A DNA stretch of 17,019 bases from an uncultured Clostridia bacterium (GTDB lineage: Bacteria; Bacillota; Clostridia; Christensenellales; Borkfalkiaceae), in the NCBI GenBank assembly GCA_947589585.1, contig CANQCA010000020.1:1-17019 (forward strand), given 5' to 3'. Position 1 is the stretch's first letter, and every line of letters begins with the position of its first letter. Positions 1-5,344 of this stretch are shown here, one piece after another. The notes under the pieces are model-generated. The model did no database searches. It was not told the DNA's origin and worked only from the letters and a program-made list of their open reading frames with translations. A program made the position numbers and the translations under genes.

Positions 1-161
1 GCGTCCTGCAAAGCCGCCATCCGCGCATCCGCGTTCGCTCTCGTCGTCTTGCTCTCGTATTTTACATAGATGATAAAGCCCAAGACCAAAGAAAACAACA
101 CCCCGAGCGCGACCAGTGCGACTGTTATGATGAAAGTGATCGTTGCCGAATCCGTATTCAT
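1..161 (-). CDS. N-terminal part of a membrane-anchored protein (runs off the window)
   Basis: Only the first 53 codons are in the window. The start ATG (159-161) follows GGAGGG with a 4-base gap, and a consensus promoter lies just upstream, so this is the true 5' end. The peptide begins MNTDSATITFIITVALVALG, and the hydrophobic stretch continues to about residue 33, giving one membrane segment. A charged stretch follows (KYESKTTRANADARMAALQD) that looks like the start of a cytoplasmic helix or coiled coil. A short N-terminal anchor followed by a long helix is seen in several families, for example RmuC-like proteins, but nothing visible decides between them. Function unknown. Confidence 0.75.
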   Translation of the reverse strand, partial: MNTDSATITFIITVALVALGVLFSLVLGFIIYVKYESKTTRANADARMAALQD

Positions 162-203
162 ATTTCCCTCCGAAACGCGATTTTTCGCGTCTTTTTTCTT
201 TAT

Positions 204-231
204 ATTTTAACGGGCTTTTCGTTTTTGTCAA
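204..231 (-). promoter_or_regulatory. Sigma-A-type promoter of the partial membrane protein gene
   Basis: On the minus strand TTGACA (226-231) and TAAAAT (204-209) are separated by 16 bases. The expected transcript start lies near 197, giving a leader of about 36 bases that contains the GGAGGG ribosome binding site. Confidence 0.75.
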
Positions 232-273
232 GATTTCCCATTAAAATTGCCCTTTTTTCCTGTCAAAAAATGG

Positions 274-296
274 AAAAAAATCGTCGCTTCGGCGCG
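274..296 (-). terminator. Possible terminator downstream of the Fic gene
   Basis: On the minus strand a short stem, CGCGC / GCG(A)CG with one bulged A and a CGAA loop (282-296), is followed by a run of seven Ts (274-280). The stem is weak, about 90 bases past the Fic stop, so this is only a moderate call. Confidence 0.4.
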
Positions 297-385
297 AAAA
301 ATATCCCTTTGTGGTACGGAACTTCCGATGTATTTTTGCCTGCATTAGGCTTGAAGAGCTCTTCTCCCTCCGGTAGAAAGGTGGA

Positions 386-1432
386 TCAGTTTAATCTATA
401 ATATTTCGTTGCTCTTCCCGCGCCTTCGCGCCGAAGTTCGTTCACATCCACGAGTTTACGAAGCGCACCCTCTACGGAGCTGACGGAGAGCGACGGACAG
501 AGTTCCATAATGTCCTGCTTGGTGAATCTTCCTATCCTCTGTTTCGTTGCACGTCTCACCGTTTCCAAAGCCGAAACATGATCTTGTACCAATTCAAACC
601 TGTCCTCAAAGTCTTTATATGCGGAAAGCACAGTTCCGAGCAAGTATTTGATGAATGGCGTTGCATCATCCGTGCCCTCGTGCCAACCGACTTGGCTCGC
701 CTGCAAAGCCTCATAATACAAATCTTTGTTTTTGGCGATCTTGGCTTCGAGTGAAATATATTTTCCTACATAAAAACCGCTCTGATACAATAGAAGAGTA
801 GTGAGAAGCCGGCTCATTCTTCCGTTGCCGTCGTTGAAGGGATGGATGCAGAGGAAGTCGTGGATGAACACGGGAATGGCGATCAGAGGCTCAATTTCAT
901 GATTGCCGATAACTCTATTGTATTCTTCACAAATACGGTCAAGGGCTTCGGGCGTTTCAAACGGGGCAAGCGGCGTAAACAGCGTTGCCGTATGCCCGTC
1001 GGGATAGGTAGCGGCAATATAATTCTGAACGTTCTTTGTGCGCCCGGCATACGGATTATTCAGGTGTCCGTACATTACTTTATGGAGCTGCAGTATATAA
1101 TTTTGTGTGATGGGAATGACGTCAAAATTTTCGTGAATGATTTTGAGCGCATCCCTATACCCCGCAATTTCTTCTTCATCACGGTTTTTGGGCGTCGTCT
1201 TTTCAAGCGCAAGCTGTCTTATTCTTGTGCTCGTCGTCACAATGCCCTCGATGGCGTTGGAGGATTCGGTGCTCCGTATTTTCGCAATTTCGACCAGTTT
1301 GTTGAGTTTTTCGGGCTGTTGTTTCAAATATAATTCCTGTTTCCCGGCCTCTTTATAGATAGCGGCAATGAGACCCAATACGTCGCTATCCCATTTCTGA
1401 ACTTTGATCGCAGAGTAATTAAAATTACGCAT
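386..1432 (-). CDS. Class II Fic-domain protein with C-terminal winged-helix region (probable AMP transferase)
   Basis: Fic proteins move a nucleotide group, usually AMP, from ATP onto hydroxyl groups of target proteins. The active-site motif HPFNDGNGRMSR is complete, including the catalytic His and the phosphate-binding GNGR. Near residues 54-64 the sequence STESSNAIEGI matches the inhibitory (S/T)xxxE(G/N) helix of class II Fic proteins, in which a Glu blocks ATP binding in cis, so the enzyme is probably self-inhibited. The last 60 or so residues (QRIGRFTKQDIMELCPSL and onward) look like a winged helix. Length (348 aa) and layout match the Fic_N/Fic/wHTH type, as in SoFic. The ATG follows AAGGG and a consensus promoter framed by a perfect inverted repeat. 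It stands alone with no antitoxin partner, as expected when the inhibitor is built in. The target is unknown. Confidence 0.92.
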   Translation of the reverse strand: MRNFNYSAIKVQKWDSDVLGLIAAIYKEAGKQELYLKQQPEKLNKLVEIAKIRSTESSNAIEGIVTTSTRIRQLALEKTTPKNRDEEEIAGYRDALKIIHENFDVIPITQNYILQLHKVMYGHLNNPYAGRTKNVQNYIAATYPDGHTATLFTPLAPFETPEALDRICEEYNRVIGNHEIEPLIAIPVFIHDFLCIHPFNDGNGRMSRLLTTLLLYQSGFYVGKYISLEAKIAKNKDLYYEALQASQVGWHEGTDDATPFIKYLLGTVLSAYKDFEDRFELVQDHVSALETVRRATKQRIGRFTKQDIMELCPSLSVSSVEGALRKLVDVNELRREGAGRATKYYRLN

Positions 1433-1451
1433 TTACCCTTATTTCCTTATG

Positions 1452-1491
1452 TTTTCCCTTATATTATAGCCAAATTTAAGGGAAAAGTCAA
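1452..1491 (-). promoter_or_regulatory. Promoter of the Fic gene inside a perfect 10-bp inverted repeat
   Basis: On the minus strand TTGACT (1486-1491) and TATAAT (1463-1468) are 17 bases apart. TTTTCCCTTA and its exact complement TAAGGGAAAA (1452-1461 and 1477-1486) frame the -10 box with a 15-base gap, touching the -35 box on one side and the start point on the other. A further CCCTTA lies at 1436-1441. This is the geometry of a repressor operator; autoregulation by the Fic winged helix is an inference. Confidence 0.8.
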
Positions 1492-1560
1492 TCACCTTAC
1501 GGAAAAAACTCTTTGAGAAAGAATTTAGATTTTTGTCTTATTTCATTTTTGCAAAATTTT

Positions 1561-1739
1561 TTAATGGGTGTTGAAATGCCGGTAAACAGGATTTTGTGCT
1601 GCGTACTTGTTGTAGTAGTCTCCGAAGCGGTTTAGCGCTTCGTTGTGTTTGTGTTTGCGATCAAAGAGTATATCGCGGTGGAAAGGTAGGGAGCATATCC
1701 ATCGTTTGTAACAAAAGCTATGGGAATTTCGCTAATCAT
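1561..1739 (-). pseudogene. Collapsed remnant of a glycosyltransferase (GT8-like)
   Basis: From the ATG at 1737-1739 the minus strand reads ISEIPIAFVTNDGYAPYLST followed by AIYSL, the typical opening of family 8 glycosyltransferases (a short strand, then a helix ending in YSL). After 35 codons the frame stops (1632-1634). In another frame the sequence continues as LNRFGDYYNKYAAQNPVYRH and ends at a TAA (1561-1563); this resembles the aromatic KYA..(S/T/N)PxY tail of such enzymes. The middle of the usual roughly 300-residue protein is gone. I read this as an internal deletion that fused the two ends out of frame. No promoter or good ribosome binding site is visible, and the fragment lies behind the terminator of the toxin operon. 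It could also be a chance ORF, but both ends looking protein-like argues against that. Confidence 0.5.
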
Positions 1740-1776
1740 GCGTTTATGGGAGTTGCCTTTCTGCTCTTTGCACGGT

Positions 1777-1804
1777 AAATAAGCCTCTCCCGGACGGGAA
1801 AGGC
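1777..1804 (-). terminator. Terminator of the toxin-antitoxin operon
   Basis: Six bases past the toxin stop, the minus strand forms the stem GCCTTTCCCG / CGGGAGAGGC (1783-1804, one G-U pair) followed by the T-rich tail TTATTT. Position and polarity fit a factor-independent terminator. Confidence 0.6.
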
Positions 1805-1810
1805 GAAGGT

Positions 1811-2230
1811 TCATTCGGCTTGTAGCTTTTGCAGGAACGCTTTCGGGGAAATCACGGGTACGGGCGATTTTGCAAAATCTTCCGTGTTCCGCGTCACAAT
1901 GCAATCGACTTCCGAGCGAAGCGCCGTTTCGATCATTACGGCGTCCTCGAAATCGGATACAGGGGATGGAACGGCTTTGCGGCAGTCAATGCCCGACGTA
2001 TCCAATACGTCAAAGAGGGCGAAGAGTTTATTGAGTGTCTCGCGCGACGTCTTGTCGCTGTGCGTATAGCGGTGCATGAGATAATAGATATCCGTCACCG
2101 CCTTCGCGGTGATGTAGCCGAGAAAGGCATTGTTCGCCGCGGCGAGGAAAATATTCTGCGCGTCCTTCTCAAAATCTGCGCGTGATTGAAGAGCGTCGAT
2201 GACGACGCAAGTGTCGATCAAAACTCTCAT
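1811..2230 (-). CDS. PIN-domain toxin (predicted ribonuclease)
   Basis: PIN proteins are Mg2+-dependent ribonucleases; as type II toxins they cleave tRNA, rRNA or mRNA when their antitoxin is lost. The 139-residue protein opens with MRVLIDTCVVIDAL, supplying the first acidic residue (D6), and later carries SDFEDAVMIETAL with E95/D96 and then IVTRNTEDF with D118. This is the usual acidic set of the PIN_3-type fold. The ATG overlaps the antitoxin stop (ATGA, 2227-2230), so translation is probably coupled. A hairpin terminator follows at once. Length is standard and no key residue is missing. The RNA target cannot be told from the sequence. Confidence 0.88.
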   Translation of the reverse strand: MRVLIDTCVVIDALQSRADFEKDAQNIFLAAANNAFLGYITAKAVTDIYYLMHRYTHSDKTSRETLNKLFALFDVLDTSGIDCRKAVPSPVSDFEDAVMIETALRSEVDCIVTRNTEDFAKSPVPVISPKAFLQKLQAE

Positions 2231-2442
2231 ATTTTACTCAACCTCTCGGCGCGAGCCTCTTCCAAAGAAATATCTGCGGGCAAAATGCCGAACAGCGACT
2301 TGGCAATATCAACACGTTCTTGAAAGGGATTGGTGAGCTTGGAGACGATCTTCCCATTGCGCGTGATGAAAATATCTTCGGTCGCGGAGAGGAGAAGATA
2401 CTTGCTCAGGTTGGATTTCAACTCGGTAGCTGTAATGGACAT
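2227..2442 (-). CDS. Phd/YefM-like antitoxin partner of the PIN toxin
   Basis: This 71-residue protein starts MSITATELKSNLSKYLLLS, the classic Phd/YefM opening that forms the DNA-binding half, followed by EDIFITRNGKIVSKLTNP. The short C-terminal part (VDIAKSLFGILPADISLEEA) would wrap the toxin. The ATG at 2440-2442 was chosen because a perfect AAGGAGG (2449-2455) lies six bases upstream; the open frame extends 19 codons further, but those run through the promoter. Gene order (antitoxin first) and the 4-base overlap with the toxin are standard. Such antitoxins usually repress their own promoter, which here has a small inverted repeat around the -10 box. Confidence 0.88.
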   Translation of the reverse strand: MSITATELKSNLSKYLLLSATEDIFITRNGKIVSKLTNPFQERVDIAKSLFGILPADISLEEARAERLSKI

Positions 2443-2460
2443 GATGAACCTCCTTATACT

Positions 2461-2499
2461 TCGTACTATTATTATAACCAAAATGTACGATTTTGTCAA
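2461..2499 (-). promoter_or_regulatory. Promoter of the toxin-antitoxin operon with a 6-bp inverted repeat
   Basis: On the minus strand TTGACA (2494-2499) and TATAAT (2471-2476) are 17 bases apart. TCGTAC and GTACGA (2461-2466 and 2485-2490) form a perfect 6-base inverted repeat on either side of the -10 box, a plausible antitoxin operator. Confidence 0.8.
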
Positions 2500-2637
2500 T
2501 AAAATCGGACGAAAAATGCGAGGGGAAATGTGGATACGCCCTTCATTGAAGGAGATCGGGGCAGGGCGCTTGCTATATTTCGGGCCATAGATGTGCGGGA
2601 AAAGAAATGAGGAGCGTATTCTGATGGGGCGCGATAT

Positions 2638-2669
2638 AAAAAAACGGCGGCGAAGTTTTCGCCGCCGTT
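2638..2669 (-). terminator. Strong terminator of the XRE-sigma-peptidase-membrane protein operon
   Basis: A perfect 12-base stem, AACGGCGGCGAA / TTCGCCGCCGTT with a 3-base loop (2643-2669), is followed on the minus strand by seven Ts (2638-2644). It lies about 30 bases after the last gene of the operon. Confidence 0.9.
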
Positions 2670-2697
2670 CCCATGCAGGGTTTCATACAGAGCCGGT

Positions 2698-3384
2698 TTA
2701 TTTTTCTGTCGCTTGGATGAACGATTGCACACTGTCGAAGAAGGTACGGTTCGGGTCGAGGAGAAGCTCATCGTACTTTGTGATATAGATGCTATCCGTC
2801 GAGCCGTGGATCTCCGCCGTACATGAGATATTCTCAAATCCGAATTGGGGATCGATAGACGATTCCATTTGATAGGTGATCGAATAATGCGGCAGTTCCT
2901 CAACGACGGGAGCTTTGGGAAAGGTAAACCCGTCATAATGATAGTTTGCATTGCAGGTTATATAAAACTCGCCGCGGATGAGATCGTCCGACTTGTTGAT
3001 CGCCAGCTGGTAATACAGCGCTTTTTGGCTGACGCTATCGTAAGTTCTCGTGATGTAGATCTGATAGTCTTCCTCATCGAGGGTAAATGAAAAATCATGC
3101 AATTCCGTGTTCATCATCCGGATCGTACTATTTTCGGTGACGAAGTTTTCCTCGTAAAACTTTTCCGTCTGTGCCCCGAAGGGATAGAGCGTAAAGACGC
3201 ACACGAGAACGGCGGCGAGGGAGGCGGCGAGGCTCGCCGCTCCCGCGATCCATGCGCGGCGGGCGGAAGGCTTCTTTTCGGGGTACTCGATCCCCAGGGC
3301 GCGGAGCGTTCTGCCGTCGTCTTCTTCCATGATCGCTTGCCGATCCTGATTTGCTTGTTTTTTCAGATACCTTTTTACATTCAT
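2698..3384 (-). CDS. Single-pass membrane protein, possible anti-sigma factor
   Basis: I do not recognise the family. The 228-residue protein has a charged N-terminal part of about 43 residues (MNVKRYLKKQANQDRQAIME and onward), one membrane segment at about 45-67 (AWIAGAASLAASLAAVLVCV), and an outer domain of about 160 residues rich in beta-type sequence with two Cys that could pair. A short inner segment, one membrane pass and an outer sensor is the layout of membrane anti-sigma factors, and the operon encodes a sigma factor two genes upstream. No zinc-finger (HxxxCxxC) motif is present, so the role is inferred from layout and position only. The ATG starts two bases after the peptidase stop (TGATCATG) and has no ribosome binding site of its own, so it depends on reinitiation. 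Confidence 0.8.
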   Translation of the reverse strand: MNVKRYLKKQANQDRQAIMEEDDGRTLRALGIEYPEKKPSARRAWIAGAASLAASLAAVLVCVFTLYPFGAQTEKFYEENFVTENSTIRMMNTELHDFSFTLDEEDYQIYITRTYDSVSQKALYYQLAINKSDDLIRGEFYITCNANYHYDGFTFPKAPVVEELPHYSITYQMESSIDPQFGFENISCTAEIHGSTDSIYITKYDELLLDPNRTFFDSVQSFIQATEK

Positions 3385-3386
3385 GA

Positions 3387-4211
3387 TCAATAGATTTTTA
3401 CGGCCAGGGCGTCGATGATCCTCGTCTTCAAATTGATGTTGTAGACTCCGGAAGGCCGAATGGCGAGCCCGGAAGCGACGTTGAAGAAGTAGTCGCTTAT
3501 ATTGCCCGTCGTCGTGACATAATGGCACTCTTTGTATCCGAAGCCGACCATCACATGGTTGGCGGGCGAGATCGTATAGCCCACGGAATCGTAGTGGTCA
3601 TCTTCGGACATGAAGCCGACATTATATCCGCTCACGAAGAGCACGATGGGCTGGTTTGCCTCTATGTAGGTTTTCGCCTTGGAATAGTCGATGGATCCGG
3701 AGGACATGCAGGATGTTGTGGTGACGGATTTGCCCTTCGACTTGCAGAACGCTTTGATGCCGTCTACAAATTGTTCTTCCGTCGTACCCGTCTCGTCCGT
3801 CCCCATAAGGTCGTAGAGTTGCCGTGTAAGTTCTGCCACTGCATCGTCTTGTATCGAATAGCAGTATGCCGTGCCGTACAGCGTGCCCGATTTGTGGTTG
3901 GGGATGAGGTTTTCGTCGTAACGGTCGTAGAACCCAATGAGATTGCTGCCTGCGACAGCGGCGCAGGAGGAGACGGCGGGGGAGAACGTGAAATCGGGGA
4001 TCATGAGGGCGAGATCGTATTTGGTTTTTTCTCTGGTGATATAATCTCTCCGTATGATCTCGGTCGTGTGGTTGCTTCCGCCGTTTTCGTCGTAGACGAT
4101 GGTATCGCAATAGCGCAGATCGCCGTCGTTTCCGAGAGAAGCGCAGGGCGCCGCGCCGAGAGTGCCGAGCATCATAAGACAGCTCAAACCGATGGTTGCG
4201 AAATGTAACAT
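3387..4211 (-). CDS. Secreted C39-like cysteine peptidase, copy 1
   Basis: The 274-residue protein starts with a signal peptide (MLHFATIGLSCLMMLGTLGA, likely cut near residue 26). The papain-like core shows SPAVSSCAAVAGSNLIGFYD with the probable nucleophile C83, and SPANHVMVGFGY with the probable His at 219. The aromatic SDYFFNVASG stretch about 21-25 residues later may hold the third residue (D240 or N244). These features match C39-like peptidases, although the usual CGP is CAA here. The ATG (4209-4211) follows AAAGGAG by seven bases; the open frame extends 18 codons upstream without a better start. It is third in the XRE-sigma operon and also has its own ECF-like promoter. Copy 2 at 5345-6172 is about 60 % identical by eye over the mature part. 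The substrate is unknown. Confidence 0.78.
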   Translation of the reverse strand: MLHFATIGLSCLMMLGTLGAAPCASLGNDGDLRYCDTIVYDENGGSNHTTEIIRRDYITREKTKYDLALMIPDFTFSPAVSSCAAVAGSNLIGFYDRYDENLIPNHKSGTLYGTAYCYSIQDDAVAELTRQLYDLMGTDETGTTEEQFVDGIKAFCKSKGKSVTTTSCMSSGSIDYSKAKTYIEANQPIVLFVSGYNVGFMSEDDHYDSVGYTISPANHVMVGFGYKECHYVTTTGNISDYFFNVASGLAIRPSGVYNINLKTRIIDALAVKIY

Positions 4212-4218
4212 GTTTTTT

Positions 4219-4225
4219 CTCCTTT
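4219..4225 (-). promoter_or_regulatory. Ribosome binding site fixing the start of peptidase copy 1
   Basis: AAAGGAG on the minus strand, seven bases before the ATG at 4211. It decides for this start over the upstream in-frame ATG at 4265, which would overlap the proposed ECF promoter. Confidence 0.75.
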
Positions 4226-4251
4226 GTGGATAAATTATATCTTTGATACAG

Positions 4252-4283
4252 ATGGGTCGTATCAAAAGGAGAAAAAGTTACAA
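4252..4283 (-). promoter_or_regulatory. Predicted ECF-sigma promoter of peptidase copy 1
   Basis: On the minus strand TTGTAACTTTT is followed after 13 bases by CGACCCAT. TGTAAC (-35-like) and CGAC (-10-like) are thus 17 bases apart, close to the usual ECF spacing. The same boxes with the same spacing stand before peptidase copy 2. The -35 part overlaps the last codons and stop of the sigma gene. From the end of the -10 box to the ATG is 40 bases. Confidence 0.65.
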
Positions 4284-4778
4284 TAAATCTTTAAGAATTT
4301 TATAGGCGCGGCTGGCCTTCAGGCGAACGTTGCCGCAGGACATGTTCAATTCCTTTGCGATCTCCTCGTGGCTGTATCCCTCCCAGAAGTGCATGAGAAG
4401 GATCTTTTGGGAAATCGGGTCGATCTGCTCGAGGGCGAGACGGATCGCGATGCTCTGGGTCGGGATCTCACAGACGGGCGGTGCCTTCAGATCGTCGGAA
4501 TAAGACGTCTCCTTGCACTGTGCCCGGAAGCTATCGGCAGCCTTATGATCGGCCATGGCAAAGAGCCATTGTTGGGGAGAATCGATGAAAGCATGCTCTT
4601 TGATCTCCAAAAGGGCAGCATAAACTTCCTGTACGACGTCCTCGGCGCAAACGCGCTGTCCGTATCGGCAGCGGATGTGGATGATGATCTTGGAATGAAA
4701 CTCTTTATAGATTGGGATGAGCGCCCGTTTATCATCTTTTATTTTACATAATAGCTTGTTGAACTTATGCGGATCCAT
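4278..4778 (-). CDS. ECF-type RNA polymerase sigma factor
   Basis: The 166-residue protein has the two-domain ECF layout. Region 2 covers about residues 14-85: CAEDVVQEVYAALLEI corresponds to the core-binding part and SPQQWLFAMADHKAADSFR to the -10-reading helix. After a short linker, region 4 covers about 110-162, with LEQIDPISQKILLMHFWEGY then SHEEIAKELNMSCGNVRLKA, a clear helix-turn-helix that reads the -35 box. It starts 15 bases after the XRE gene stop with only a weak GAGA ribosome binding site, so it is probably co-translated with that gene. The shared element before both peptidase genes is its probable target. No copy of that element is seen before its own operon, so self-activation at that point is not supported. 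Confidence 0.88.
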   Translation of the reverse strand: MDPHKFNKLLCKIKDDKRALIPIYKEFHSKIIIHIRCRYGQRVCAEDVVQEVYAALLEIKEHAFIDSPQQWLFAMADHKAADSFRAQCKETSYSDDLKAPPVCEIPTQSIAIRLALEQIDPISQKILLMHFWEGYSHEEIAKELNMSCGNVRLKASRAYKILKDLL

Positions 4779-4793
4779 CTTTCTCGGTTTGTA

Positions 4794-5138
4794 TTACTGA
4801 AAATAGCTGTCCATCATCGTCGTAACGGCATTGCGTTGTTTTTCGGTAAGTAAATCGTATTTTTGAAGCAAAGCTCTCTTTTCGCGCGAAAGGGGCACCG
4901 CTTCATCGGTTTCAGCGCAAAACAGTTCAAAGGGCTGTATCTCAAGCGCGGCGCATACTTTCTCGATGTTCGGCAGGCTCGGGGCGTAGTTTGCAGCCGA
5001 AAACCAGTTCCGGATGGCAACTTCGCTGAGCCCCGTCCGAAGAGCCAGCTCACGGACGGTCACGCCTTTTTCTTTCATGAACTTGAGGATGTTGGTTTTT
5101 ACCAATGAGATCATGGGGGAGCTTTTTATCGCTGTCAT
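4794..5138 (-). CDS. XRE-family regulator heading the sigma-factor operon
   Basis: The protein has one helix-turn-helix of the XRE/Cro type (TNILKFMKEKGVTVRELALR, TGLSEVAIRNWFSAANYAPS, then LPNIEKVCAALEI) and a C-terminal tail of about 40 residues (SREKRALLQKYDLLTEKQRN). The start is unusual. The open frame goes back to 5213, but TATAAT at 5145-5150 cuts off those codons. The first ATG after it (5136-5138) is only six bases downstream of the -10 box, giving 114 residues and a leaderless mRNA. The next ATG (5112-5114, 106 residues) has no ribosome binding site either. It probably controls the operon, perhaps its own promoter; this is inferred from family and position. Confidence 0.82.
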   Translation of the reverse strand: MTAIKSSPMISLVKTNILKFMKEKGVTVRELALRTGLSEVAIRNWFSAANYAPSLPNIEKVCAALEIQPFELFCAETDEAVPLSREKRALLQKYDLLTEKQRNAVTTMMDSYFQ

Positions 5139-5144
5139 GAAACA

Positions 5145-5173
5145 ATTATAATACATTTGCAAAAATAACATAA
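5145..5173 (-). promoter_or_regulatory. Promoter of the XRE-sigma operon
   Basis: A perfect TATAAT (5145-5150) is present on the minus strand. The -35 region is poor: the best hexamer near the right distance is TTATGT or TTTATG. A weak -35 box is common at regulated promoters. Transcription should start at or next to the A of the ATG at 5138. Confidence 0.55.
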
Positions 5174-5216
5174 ACAACAGTTCTTTATAAAAAAATTGAA
5201 TTTGATAAAGCAAACA

Positions 5217-5333
5217 TTATGAGCGCCGAACCGTGAGCATGCTTGAAAAAGCAAATTTGCGGAAAGCAGGAGCTCCTTCGAGGGGCCGCGCGATCGTCTT
5301 TCGCTGCGATGCGGAATGTTTCGCGGCGGCCAT
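5217..5333 (-). CDS. Possible 38-residue small ORF after peptidase copy 2
   Basis: Eleven bases after the stop of peptidase copy 2 an ATG (5331-5333), preceded by GGGGAG at four bases, opens a basic 38-codon frame (MAAAKHSASQRKTIARPLEG and onward). It sits where copy 1 has its membrane-protein gene. It shows no membrane segment and no similarity to that protein by eye. It may be an untranslated tail or a replacement gene; support is the ribosome binding site alone. Confidence 0.2.
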   Translation of the reverse strand: MAAAKHSASQRKTIARPLEGAPAFRKFAFSSMLTVRRS

Positions 5334-5344
5334 TTTCTCCCCGA

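Noticed and set aside
842..1333. 163-codon open frame on the plus strand opposite the Fic gene
   Set aside because: The Fic frame carries complete family motifs; this is antisense noise.
1705..1735. A third TGTAAC-N17-CG(C)T element on the plus strand
   Set aside because: It lacks the TTTT after TGTAAC and the CGAC box, lies inside the glycosyltransferase remnant and faces no gene.
2443..2499. 19-residue N-terminal extension of the antitoxin
   Set aside because: It would be read from promoter DNA; the AAGGAGG and Phd-like opening fix the start at 2442.
3522..4208. 228-codon open frame on the plus strand opposite peptidase copy 1
   Set aside because: The peptidase has signal peptide, active-site residues, ribosome binding site and a paralogue; the opposite frame has none of these.
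5251..5260. GCAAATTTGC palindrome as a terminator for peptidase copy 2
   Set aside because: The stem is only AT-rich and five pairs long with no loop and no proper T-run behind it.
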